From: an uncultured Bacteroidales bacterium
Lineage (GTDB): Bacteria; Bacteroidota; Bacteroidia; Bacteroidales; UBA932
Length of the DNA: 64,000 nt
NCBI GenBank assembly: GCA_900318355.1
Contig: ONKE01000013.1
Location: forward strand, 91,814-155,813
Direction of reading: 5' to 3'
Part shown: piece after piece, positions 54,974 to 63,940 of the stretch
Layout of the letters: each line of letters begins with the position of its first letter
Position numbering within the stretch: position 1 is the stretch's first letter
Position numbers and translations under genes: made by a program
Notes under the pieces: model-generated
Databases searched by the model: none
What the model saw: the letters and a program-made list of their open reading frames with translations, nothing else
Told to the model about the DNA's origin: nothing

Positions 54974-56544
54974 AACATTCATCATTTGCTATAATGCTGG
55001 TTATTTTATCTGTTTGCGCGCTTTCCTGTTATAAAGATCTCAGTAAAGAGCGTGAGACGGTCATCCCTGATATAGTTATAACCGGAATCGAACCGGTTAT
55101 CCATGTTTCTTATGGACAGACTGTCCAAATAGATGCACATGTTTCTCAGATTGGCCGGACGGATGATGATTTTGATTATTTGTGGGAAATGGATCGTGTT
55201 GCGGGACGGACTGTTGTCAATACTTACGACTATGACAGGGTGGAGATGAGTCGGACGACGAGTTTTACTTTCGAAGTAACCAATTCACCATCGACGGTAC
55301 CGTATATGATTACCTTTCAAGTAACGGACAAGAAGACAGGTGTAAAAGCCATTGCTTCATGTGCAATGTATGTCGAGAGTGCGCTTGGAGAAGGGCTGTT
55401 TGTGGCTCACTCCCGTGATGGTGGCCAGACGAGCGAAGTCGATCTTGCCGCCTCAGAAGCACTCACATATGGCTTCTCCGCTTCCGGCATCCGGTATACT
55501 CGCGATTTGGTTGCTTTGGCCAATGGTGGTGAGCCGCTCCAGGGGCGTATCAATGCTATGTCACAATTTGTCGCCACCCGTTCTGCATCTTTTGACGATC
55601 CGCAATACTTGATTGGAACCGATGATCATTTCTATTCATTTGATAATCTGACCTTTAAGTTGAGAGACTCCGACAAGGGCCTTTTCAATACATCTCCTAG
55701 TACGGGGTTTAGGACGACATTGATTGCTCCGTTTGCATCTTATTGCTTATTTGCTATTATCAATAAAGATATCTATGCTTGCAGTACAATAATTGACTAC
55801 TCTTTTTCAAAAGTTCAATATCCCCCGACACCGTCCTCTATTTTCGATGAAAAAAATGTATCCTGGGGAGTGCAGGATCAGTGCGATCTGACAGTATTTG
55901 ACCCTGGCCGCGGGATGTTTTCATATATGCTTGGTTGGCGTACTGGACAAAGTGGGCTTGGGGCAATCGGAACTAATTTTCCATTTTCTCTCGAAGGCTC
56001 GAAAGCGCTCGGCGCAGGTGGTGGCAAGGTGAATTCAAGCGGCCATACGCAGTTTCATAATTTCTTGGTTCAGGCTCCTTCCGGTCAGTATTATTTGCTT
56101 AGAATTGATGGTCGTAACAATGTTTATGAATATTACTTGCTTGAAGGAAATGACTTGGATAAAGTCGTGTCTTTTGCTTCATGCGACAATGCTGATATCT
56201 GCTACTATGCTACTTCTACGGATATATACGCCATTCTGATAACAAGCGGACAGGCGATTATACGTCATGTTGCTTTCAGCCCGCAATCGTCTGGTGAAAA
56301 GATTACGCGTATCGTCCATTACAAACAGGGGTGGTATGGTGTCGCGAGAAACGACGCGTCATATGAATTCCAAAATAGAACCAACCGACTGCAAATACTT
56401 GTCATTACGTATAATGAATCTACTGGTGAAGGGAAAATATACTTGCGACCCTTCAATCTCAGCACCGGTCTGTTTACGGTGCTGGATAATGGCGTCTTGA
56501 CAGGCTTTGGTGAAATATCTGCCGTTTGTCCGTCCCTCCGTTAG
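54970..56544 (+). CDS. PKD-like family surface lipoprotein
   Basis: 524 residues with lipobox ALSC. A PKD/Ig-like domain lies at about 35-125 (YGQTVQIDAHVSQIGRTDDD, then FDYLWEMDRV and TFQVTDKKTGVKAIASC). The rest (about 135-520) has repeated beta segments suggestive of a propeller (LIGTDDHFYSFDNL; YYLLRIDGRNNVYEYYLLEG). This PKD-like plus DUF4843 arrangement after SusC/SusD is known in Bacteroidetes. It overlaps the previous gene by 4 bp and is strongly AT-rich (16 of 60 GC at 55741-55800). Confidence 0.85.
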   Translation: MKHSSFAIMLVILSVCALSCYKDLSKERETVIPDIVITGIEPVIHVSYGQTVQIDAHVSQIGRTDDDFDYLWEMDRVAGRTVVNTYDYDRVEMSRTTSFTFEVTNSPSTVPYMITFQVTDKKTGVKAIASCAMYVESALGEGLFVAHSRDGGQTSEVDLAASEALTYGFSASGIRYTRDLVALANGGEPLQGRINAMSQFVATRSASFDDPQYLIGTDDHFYSFDNLTFKLRDSDKGLFNTSPSTGFRTTLIAPFASYCLFAIINKDIYACSTIIDYSFSKVQYPPTPSSIFDEKNVSWGVQDQCDLTVFDPGRGMFSYMLGWRTGQSGLGAIGTNFPFSLEGSKALGAGGGKVNSSGHTQFHNFLVQAPSGQYYLLRIDGRNNVYEYYLLEGNDLDKVVSFASCDNADICYYATSTDIYAILITSGQAIIRHVAFSPQSSGEKITRIVHYKQGWYGVARNDASYEFQNRTNRLQILVITYNESTGEGKIYLRPFNLSTGLFTVLDNGVLTGFGEISAVCPSLR

Positions 56545-56553
56545 CATGATTGT

Positions 56554-59175
56554 ATGAAAATGAACCGAATAATCCGTTTCTTATGCGTGTGTGTCCTTGT
56601 GACTTTGCATGCCAATGTGCTTTTTGCCGATGCACCTTCGCAGAGGAAAGAATCCTCGTCGAAAGTGCGTGTTGAAAAAAAGACTTCAAAAGCCTCCGTC
56701 CGCAAAGGCAAGAAGGGCAAGGAAGCCCCCAAGGATACGACCAAGACCAAGTCGAAGTACGAGAAACTGCTCGAAAAGCCGGAGCAGAGTGACGATGGCG
56801 TCGTGTCCGTGCGCATGAAAAAGGGCAAGGTCTATCTGGAGATTCCGGATTCCCTGCTGGGCAGGACCTTCGTCATGTCCACTACGATTTCCGCTATCAG
56901 CGACAATACCCTGGGCCTTGTAGGCGCCAAGCCCGCCCGCGACCTTAAGTGCATCACCTTTACGAAGGTGGACAGCTCTGTCTTTGTGCGTCCCGTAACC
57001 TTCGCCGTCACCGCGGACGATGCGGGGATTCTCAGCGCCCTGGCCAAGAGCAACATCGGCGCGATTGAGCAGAAACTGCCCGTCAAGGCGAAATCCCCTT
57101 CCGGGGCGAGCGTGGTCGATGCCACCGAATGGCTGATGGGCCCGTCGGACGACTTCAACCTGTTCAAGTTCTTTATCGTCGGCGGTTACACCTATGCCGA
57201 ATCCTACAAGAAGGACCTTTCGTACCCCTTGAGAGTCAAGGCCTTCGACGATAATTTCTCCTTTACGGCGAGCCGTTCCTACACCTATACGGCCACCAAC
57301 CCCCGGACGATGAAGGTTGTCCGGAAAAACGCCTCCTGCACGGCGGAAGTGACGACATCCTTCCTCCTGTTGCCGGAGAAGACCTACCATCCACGTATGG
57401 CCGACCCGCGCATCGGTTTCTTCGATACCGAGCGTCAGGTCATGGGAGATTACGCCCACAAGAGCCGCACCATTCATTTCGTGAACCGCTGGCGTCTGGA
57501 GCCTTCCGATACGGCGGCCTACCGTCGCGGCGAGCTGGTCGAGCCTGTGCGTCCCATAACCTATTATATCGACAGCGATTTCCCCGCCTGGTGGAAGCCA
57601 TATATTGTCGATGCCGTCGAGCAGTGGAACGAAGTGTTCGAGGAAGCAGGCTTCAAGAATGCGGTCCGCGCAATCCCTTTCCCCGAGAATGACCCGGATT
57701 TCGACCCTGACAACATCCGCTATTCCTGCATTCGCTACGTCCCCATCGGCATCCAGAATGCCATGGGCCCGTCCTGGGTGGATCCTCGCAGCGGTGAAAT
57801 CATCAACGCCAGCGTCTGGGTTTTCCACGATGTGATCAAGCTACTGAGCACCTGGGTCTTCGTCCAGACCGCCCAGGCGGATGAGGACGTCCGCACGGCC
57901 CACATCCCGCAGGAAGTCCTCGGCGACGCCCTGATGTACGTCATCAAACACGAAGTCGGTCACACCCTTGGCCTGATGCACAACATGGGCGCATCCAACG
58001 TCATTCCGCTGGAGTGCCTCCGCGATCCTGCCTTCACGCAGGAAAACGGTACCACGATGTCCATCATGGACTACGCCCGTTTCAACTATGTCGCCCAGCC
58101 CGGCGACAAGGAGCGCGGCGTAAAGCTCACCCCTCCGCGCTTCGGAAAATACGACCGTTATGCCATCAAATGGGGCTATACACCGCTGTTCGACCAGCCT
58201 TCATTCGAAGAGGAGACGGCCCTGACGACCCGCTGGATCACCGACTCGCTGGCCGCCTCGCCCGTGTATCGCTATGGAATCCAGATGATCGACTGGCGAC
58301 TGTTCGACCCCCGCAACCAGACAGAAGACCTGTCCGACGACGTGTTCGGCGCTTCCGACTATGGCCGGGCCAACCTCAAATACATCATGGCGCGGTTCCA
58401 GGACTGGATCGCCGATGAGGACGACCCCGACTACGAGTTCCGCACCGATGTCTATATGGGTCTGGTAAATCAATATCTGCGTTATGCCGGCCACGTGCTC
58501 TACAACATCGGCGGCCTCTACCGCAACCAGGTGCTTGCCGGCGACGGACAGTGGACCTTCCGCAACATTCCGCGTCAGAAGCAGCTCCGTGCACTGGACT
58601 ATCTGTTCGGAATGATGGACGATCTGGGCTGGATGGAAGACAAGGCCGTCCTCGGCCGCCTGCCTATTGCGGGAAGCCCGGTTTCGCAGGTGCGCGCCAG
58701 CCTGCTCGGCAACCTGATGCTGGCTCCGTTCATGGCCATGACTTCCGACGGCGTTGACACCTACGAACTCAGTCCTTCCGAGGTACTGGACCGGATTTGG
58801 GACTATGTCTGGAAACCTACCGTTTCCGGAAAAAAACTCTCCGCAGCGGAGCGCAGGAATCAGGAACTGTTTGTCAGCAACCTGATGACTTCCGGCTCCT
58901 TTGCGATGCCCGGCGCGAAGTCTTCCCTGGCTGAAGAGGCTGCTCCTGCAAGGGAGGATGACAGCCCGATGGGCATCATCACTTACGATGCGGTCTCCGG
59001 GTTTTCCTGGACGCCGCGGGTGATCATCAACTCGACGTCCCTTACCCAGGCCACGCTGTATGCCTACCTGACGAAGTCGTATGAGGCAATGAAAAAGCGT
59101 GTGGGAGGGGCTTCGGACGCAGACAAGGCTCACTACCGCCTGTTGATGGCCCAGATTGATTACAGTGTCAGATAA
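56554..59175 (+). CDS. Zinc-dependent metalloprotease, DUF5117/metzincin type
   Basis: 873 residues with a signal peptide ending near VLFADA and no lipobox. A Lys/Ser-rich linker (about 28-80) leads into the DUF5118/DUF5117 region (DGVVSVRMKKGKVYLEIPDS at about 90-110, onward). The metzincin zinc site HEVGHTLGLMH lies at 466-476 with Glu467, and the Met-turn is Met505 in SIMDYARF, so this copy should be active. It probably degrades proteins at the envelope. The first ~100-150 bases are less GC-rich than the rest, marking the right edge of the AT-rich cassette. A related copy follows. Confidence 0.93.
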   Translation: MKMNRIIRFLCVCVLVTLHANVLFADAPSQRKESSSKVRVEKKTSKASVRKGKKGKEAPKDTTKTKSKYEKLLEKPEQSDDGVVSVRMKKGKVYLEIPDSLLGRTFVMSTTISAISDNTLGLVGAKPARDLKCITFTKVDSSVFVRPVTFAVTADDAGILSALAKSNIGAIEQKLPVKAKSPSGASVVDATEWLMGPSDDFNLFKFFIVGGYTYAESYKKDLSYPLRVKAFDDNFSFTASRSYTYTATNPRTMKVVRKNASCTAEVTTSFLLLPEKTYHPRMADPRIGFFDTERQVMGDYAHKSRTIHFVNRWRLEPSDTAAYRRGELVEPVRPITYYIDSDFPAWWKPYIVDAVEQWNEVFEEAGFKNAVRAIPFPENDPDFDPDNIRYSCIRYVPIGIQNAMGPSWVDPRSGEIINASVWVFHDVIKLLSTWVFVQTAQADEDVRTAHIPQEVLGDALMYVIKHEVGHTLGLMHNMGASNVIPLECLRDPAFTQENGTTMSIMDYARFNYVAQPGDKERGVKLTPPRFGKYDRYAIKWGYTPLFDQPSFEEETALTTRWITDSLAASPVYRYGIQMIDWRLFDPRNQTEDLSDDVFGASDYGRANLKYIMARFQDWIADEDDPDYEFRTDVYMGLVNQYLRYAGHVLYNIGGLYRNQVLAGDGQWTFRNIPRQKQLRALDYLFGMMDDLGWMEDKAVLGRLPIAGSPVSQVRASLLGNLMLAPFMAMTSDGVDTYELSPSEVLDRIWDYVWKPTVSGKKLSAAERRNQELFVSNLMTSGSFAMPGAKSSLAEEAAPAREDDSPMGIITYDAVSGFSWTPRVIINSTSLTQATLYAYLTKSYEAMKKRVGGASDADKAHYRLLMAQIDYSVR

Positions 59176-59190
59176 GGGAGGACGGTGCTT

Positions 59191-61686
59191 ATGAAACTCA
59201 AAAGATTCATCCTGCTTGCGTTGGCCCTGAGCCTGGTACTGCCCGTCCGGGCGGCCCGGCCCGCACGGCCTGCCAAGGGGAAAAAGGGAGAAAAGACCGA
59301 GGCGGCCGCTCCCGCGCCGAAAAAATCGCCGTATGAGAAATTCCTCGCCAAGAAGGGCCTGAAAAAATCCGAAGACGGACCGATACGCCTCTATCTTGAC
59401 GGTAAAAAGTTCATGGCGGAGGTCCCTGATTCCCTGATGGGCCGCAAGCTCCTGCTCAGCACTTCATTGCGCAAGAGCAGCAGCCCGTGGTTCATCGCCG
59501 GGGACAATGTTTCTCCCCAGCGCGTGTTCGTGTTGCACAAGACCGATTCGCTGCTGTTGCTTACCAATGCCTCCGCGCTGTCTGTTGTCGCCGACACGTC
59601 CCTTTCCGCCGCAATCGGCCGCTCCACCATCCCTCCGACGGCTTATGCATTCCCTCTCCGATATCGCAACGGGGATTCTACGGCTGTCGTAGTCGATCTC
59701 TCCAAACTCTTCGCACCGTCAAACAAGGATGCCTTTGACATAAAGGGCATCAGCGTCAATGAGCGCAGTACGGTCAATACATTCACCCCGAAGGCGGAAT
59801 TGACCCGCTTTGAGCGTTTCGTGCGTTTCGGCTCGAGTGTGGGTGTTCAGCAGGAGCTGACTTTCAGCGTCTCACAAAGCTTTGCCATGGGAGGCGGTCT
59901 GGCCATGGTTTCCTCAGAGGAGGACGCATTCTTTACGGGTACTTTCCAGACAACCCTGACGTTGCTGCCGGAAACTTCGATGCCGCTCCGCAAAGCCGAT
60001 CCCCACGTGGGAGTCCAGCAGACCCCGTTTGCTACTTATCGTTCCGACAAGGGCTTCCGTAGCGACGGCGCCGCCCTGCGATGGGATGTCCGCGACGGAA
60101 AGAAGATCACCATCTACGTCGACACGCTTTTCTCGCCCTCGTGGCAGGCGGCCATCCGCAAGGGAATCCTCTCCTGGAATCCGGCCTTCGAGGCCATAGG
60201 TCTCGGCCGCGTCATCGATGTGCGCCCCTATCCGTCTTACGGACGCTTCTCCGTAGATGACCCGCTGGTGTCCACCGTCCGGGCGGGAGAGTCCAAAAGC
60301 GGAAGCTCCCTTCGCGGCTCGATGTTGACTGATGTCAGTTCGGGGCGGATCCTTGGATGCACCATCGTCGTACCTTCAGGCTATGCCGAGGGTGCCGGCG
60401 AAAAGGGTCGGCTCGGAATCAGCGACGTTGATGCCCGTTATGCGACTTATTACCCTTCCGACGAGGCGATTTGCGAGGTCCTGCGCGCCGAGATGATGAA
60501 ACTGTTCGGCAGGATGCTGGGCCTCCAGGCCAACCTGGCGGGCTCCGGGGCATATACGCCCTCGCAGCTGAGAAACGCCGATTTTACCCGTGTGAACGGA
60601 CTTACCGGCTCCGTGACCGACAATGTACTTTTCAACTCCCTGGCCAGGCCTGGCGACCGTGAGAGGGGCGTTGTCACCATCATCAACCAGATCGGCCCCT
60701 ATGACCGCCATGCAATTGAGTGGCTCTACCGGATTTTCCCCGAGGGAACGGACGAGGCTGCCGCGCTTTCGGCTCTCGTGCGCAGCAAAACCGGCAAGCG
60801 AGAATATGTGTATGTCCCGCAGATCCTGGGCTATCCCGACTACCGCGGCCTTTCCGGCGACCTGGGAAGCGATCCGCTGGCCCTTTATGACGCCTCGATG
60901 GCCAGGCTCCGTTTTGTCGCCCGCGAGGGAGCATCCTGGCTGCAGGGTGTCAATCCGGAGGAAGACAGCTATCCCATTATCTTTCTTGAGCGGGTCTGGC
61001 TGCGGGCCTATTCCCTTCAGAACCTTCTCATGAACAATGTAGGCGGCGTGGCTTTCCTTGACCTGGAAGAGGGAAGGAAATACCAGGTGCAGCCCGAGGC
61101 TTTCCAGCGTGCATGTCTCCAGCGTGCAATGGACGGGATATCGGATTGCGACTGGATTGAACAATCGCCCCTCAACCGTCCTGTTACGGCCAATACCGAC
61201 TATGCTGCATTTTCGCGCTCCAGCGCTACGGTTTCAATGTCGCGGGTTGCAGCCGTTGCGCTGGCCGAGAAACTTGGAGGTTCCTCCTTCACGGTACGGG
61301 CCTTCCTTGACCAGTTGACGGATTCCATGACGTCTTCCATCCGCAGTGGGAAGATGGCCGCCGGCACTGAATTGCAGATATCCCGTTATATCGCCATGCT
61401 CACCGGCTTCCATCCCGTGCTGAAGACCCGCATGAAGGAACACTTCCACCAGAGAGGCCTCTCCGACGCGGAGGAAGATGCTTTAGCCCGCGCGCTGCAG
61501 GTGCCGTACTCCGGCGTTCCGGCCTGGTGTCTGGAAGACCTGCCGGAAGAGGGCTACCTCCAGATGGAACGTCTGCGCAAGATACTCTCGGCCGGGAAGG
61601 CCTCTGCCCGCGGCGATGTGGACCGTGGCAGGATAGACTACCTGCTCCGAAAGGTCGAGGCGGCCCTTGAAGAAGACAAAAAATAG
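59191..61686 (+). CDS. DUF5117-type metalloprotease homologue lacking zinc ligands (predicted pseudoenzyme)
   Basis: 831 residues; the ATG at 59191 begins a signal peptide (MKLKRFILLALALSLVLPVRA). It aligns with the preceding protease through DGPIRLYLDGKKFMAEVPDS and, without gaps, through the active-site region to ARPGDRERGV. At the zinc site His466, Glu467, His470 and His476 of the neighbour become Lys437, Leu438, Arg441 and Ala447. The Met-turn Met is a Thr. The frame is intact and GC-rich, so it is not a decayed gene. A binding, chaperone or regulatory role is inferred. It starts 15 bp after its partner, with GGGAGG upstream. Confidence 0.88.
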   Translation: MKLKRFILLALALSLVLPVRAARPARPAKGKKGEKTEAAAPAPKKSPYEKFLAKKGLKKSEDGPIRLYLDGKKFMAEVPDSLMGRKLLLSTSLRKSSSPWFIAGDNVSPQRVFVLHKTDSLLLLTNASALSVVADTSLSAAIGRSTIPPTAYAFPLRYRNGDSTAVVVDLSKLFAPSNKDAFDIKGISVNERSTVNTFTPKAELTRFERFVRFGSSVGVQQELTFSVSQSFAMGGGLAMVSSEEDAFFTGTFQTTLTLLPETSMPLRKADPHVGVQQTPFATYRSDKGFRSDGAALRWDVRDGKKITIYVDTLFSPSWQAAIRKGILSWNPAFEAIGLGRVIDVRPYPSYGRFSVDDPLVSTVRAGESKSGSSLRGSMLTDVSSGRILGCTIVVPSGYAEGAGEKGRLGISDVDARYATYYPSDEAICEVLRAEMMKLFGRMLGLQANLAGSGAYTPSQLRNADFTRVNGLTGSVTDNVLFNSLARPGDRERGVVTIINQIGPYDRHAIEWLYRIFPEGTDEAAALSALVRSKTGKREYVYVPQILGYPDYRGLSGDLGSDPLALYDASMARLRFVAREGASWLQGVNPEEDSYPIIFLERVWLRAYSLQNLLMNNVGGVAFLDLEEGRKYQVQPEAFQRACLQRAMDGISDCDWIEQSPLNRPVTANTDYAAFSRSSATVSMSRVAAVALAEKLGGSSFTVRAFLDQLTDSMTSSIRSGKMAAGTELQISRYIAMLTGFHPVLKTRMKEHFHQRGLSDAEEDALARALQVPYSGVPAWCLEDLPEEGYLQMERLRKILSAGKASARGDVDRGRIDYLLRKVEAALEEDKK

Positions 61687-61726
61687 AACAACCTATTTAT
61701 ATTATTAACCCCAAAAACTGTTTTTT

Positions 61727-63871
61727 ATGAAACGATTCTTAACAATCTTCGCAGCCGCAGCCGCCCTGCTGGTGGCCGGTTGCCAGAAGGCCGAAGTGGT
61801 GGATACTCTGAATCTCAGTGCGTCCACTATTACCGTTCCGTCAGGCGGAGCTCAGCAGTCGCTCACGTTCAATGCAAATGGAGCATGGGTGCTGACCTGT
61901 GATCAAGCGTGGGTCGAATTCGACAAAAAGTCTGGAGAGGCAGGAGATGTCTCGGTGAAAATGACTGTGAAGCCGAATGACACCTACTCGGCACGTAGCG
62001 CTAAGGTTACAATTACAATCGGTCAGAAGAACACAGAGATTTCCATTCAGCAGGAAGAAGCTTCTTCTTTCGGATCTACCTTTGTGTATAAGATTGACGG
62101 CGAGGCCCAGGATATTGATGTGAATGTTGCTTCTTCAGTGGACTACACAGTTACAATTGAGGAAGGTGTGAATTGGCTCAGCGTCGTTAAGACCAAGGCG
62201 GCGGTTACGGAAGGTACAATCCAGATTCACGTTGAAGCAAATAAGGGTATCAGCGTGCGTCGTGGCAGTTTTACTGTTTCGGCCGGCAGTTACTCGCAGG
62301 AATTCGCGGTAGAGCAGGAAGTAGGTTACATTGATGTAACGATTGCATCTGCCGTGTACGTAGGCAACCGCGACAGTATCTTCGATACGGAAACGTATCA
62401 GTACAACGTTTTCGATGAGTATGTAATTACACTGACAGCCGAAGACGGCTCCTCCGTTGTCGTTCCGGTCAATGTGTCCGGTGCGGGCAGCAATCCGCAG
62501 GAGTCCATTCCTACAGGAGCATTTGTTGCAGACGCATCCGGCAAACATGAGCATCGCACCTTCTCGATAAAACCGCTTGGTGGAGCATCCCTCTATTATG
62601 CCAAATTCGTTTCAGGCGAGACCGAGACACCCATTTATGATGGTGAAGTGAATATTTCGAGTTCTTCCAACGGATATTCTATCACTACCGGTTTGGTTGA
62701 TGAGGCCGGAAACCCGCGAAGGATTCGTTACAACGGTCCTATAGAGATTACCGAAGATGCTGCCGGTCTGTTTATATCTCAGCCCGGAATCCAGGGTAAT
62801 TATTATACAAGGAATGCAACCAATACTTATGAGTGGATCACATCAATTTATCCCAACGTGTTGCAACCGGAGGACAGCGAGATCCATGTGCGCAGCATAA
62901 CGCTCCATCTGTTCGGCCCTGCCGGTGTCGCTCCTACCGGGAAGGGTGATTTACCTACTGGGACCTTTACTTATGGCAATCCGGCACCAGATGCGAAATA
63001 TGGCAAAAATGGGAACATACCCAATGCCGCCAATTCGTTCTATTTCACAGCCTATATTGATAAACAGAATGAAGATGGCTATTATATTCTCGTAGATAGC
63101 GTGGATACCAAGAGCAGTCCGTTGCCTGAACTCGTCATTACCAAGATTTCCGATAGTATCTACAGTTTTTCCATTTCTGGGACAATTGTCTATGAGGTGA
63201 AGCATCATGATGACGAATCAGGAACGGATGTCGTGGATGAGACTTATGTTCTTCCGGTGAAGTATGAGACCGACAAGGCGGTGATTCCTGATGGTTCAAA
63301 GGGTAATTATCTATGGGCTCCCGAGCCGGGAGAGATGAACGTTGATGGCTCATCTCCCATGCTGTCATATTACTGGTATCTTGGAGGCGCATCTGCTTTC
63401 GGTCATGCGTTCTTACTTCCTGCTGTGAACTTCGGGACTGTTACAGCAAGTATCGTATTGACTACTAAAACAGCTCTTACGTTCGACAGGGCTACTACGG
63501 TTGTTCCTGCCGGGAAGTATGTCTATTCTACGACGCCTGGAGACTATGTACTTGTTCCGGCCCGTTATTCTACAACGGCTAAAAGTTATGATGAAGCTCC
63601 CGTGACTAGTTCCTATGCTCGTATTCTTGATTCTTACTACGAGGTTACTTATTTCCCTACGGGTGGTAATATTGAAGTAAAGGCTGATGGTACGTATATT
63701 TTTGATGTCGAATGCACTTCAACTGGCGAGAATCCTACCACTGCTACTCTTAGGGGAACGACTACACTTATTCCTATGATGGCATCTATGGGCATGTCAT
63801 CGATGGATCGCAGCAGCTGGGCTGGACGTTTCTGGTTCCCGCCGCAGGCGCCGGCAACCGACCCAGAGTAA
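61727..63871 (+). CDS. BACON-domain surface lipoprotein
   Basis: 714 residues with lipobox VAGC. Two BACON-type Ig-like domains follow: about 28-110 (with NGAWVLTCDQAWVEFDKKSG and SAKVTITIGQKNTEISIQQE) and about 115-200 (with EEGVNWLSVVKTKA and EFAVEQEVG). The remaining ~500 residues are beta-rich with no family I recognise (LSYYWYLGGASAFGHAFLLP). BACON domains in Bacteroidetes surface proteins are thought to act as spacers or mucin and glycan binders. The composition is AT-richer than the protease genes (25 of 60 GC at 63421-63480). It is the last gene before a terminator. Confidence 0.85.
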   Translation: MKRFLTIFAAAAALLVAGCQKAEVVDTLNLSASTITVPSGGAQQSLTFNANGAWVLTCDQAWVEFDKKSGEAGDVSVKMTVKPNDTYSARSAKVTITIGQKNTEISIQQEEASSFGSTFVYKIDGEAQDIDVNVASSVDYTVTIEEGVNWLSVVKTKAAVTEGTIQIHVEANKGISVRRGSFTVSAGSYSQEFAVEQEVGYIDVTIASAVYVGNRDSIFDTETYQYNVFDEYVITLTAEDGSSVVVPVNVSGAGSNPQESIPTGAFVADASGKHEHRTFSIKPLGGASLYYAKFVSGETETPIYDGEVNISSSSNGYSITTGLVDEAGNPRRIRYNGPIEITEDAAGLFISQPGIQGNYYTRNATNTYEWITSIYPNVLQPEDSEIHVRSITLHLFGPAGVAPTGKGDLPTGTFTYGNPAPDAKYGKNGNIPNAANSFYFTAYIDKQNEDGYYILVDSVDTKSSPLPELVITKISDSIYSFSISGTIVYEVKHHDDESGTDVVDETYVLPVKYETDKAVIPDGSKGNYLWAPEPGEMNVDGSSPMLSYYWYLGGASAFGHAFLLPAVNFGTVTASIVLTTKTALTFDRATTVVPAGKYVYSTTPGDYVLVPARYSTTAKSYDEAPVTSSYARILDSYYEVTYFPTGGNIEVKADGTYIFDVECTSTGENPTTATLRGTTTLIPMMASMGMSSMDRSSWAGRFWFPPQAPATDPE

Positions 63872-63899
63872 AACTCTTTGTTCAGGAAATTATGCAATT

Positions 63900-63928
63900 A
63901 AGGGCTGGCCTGTGGGCTAGCCCTTTTT
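63900..63928 (+). terminator. Rho-independent terminator after the BACON gene
   Basis: An 11-bp stem with one G-U pair (63900-63910 with 63915-63925), a four-base loop and a run of five T. It closes the SusC cluster transcript. Confidence 0.88.
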
Positions 63929-63940
63929 GGCGGATAGATT

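Noticed and set aside
59191-61686. Pseudogene of the metalloprotease
   Set aside because: The frame is intact over 831 residues with a proper signal peptide and native codon use. Only the zinc site is lost, so it is called a predicted pseudoenzyme instead.
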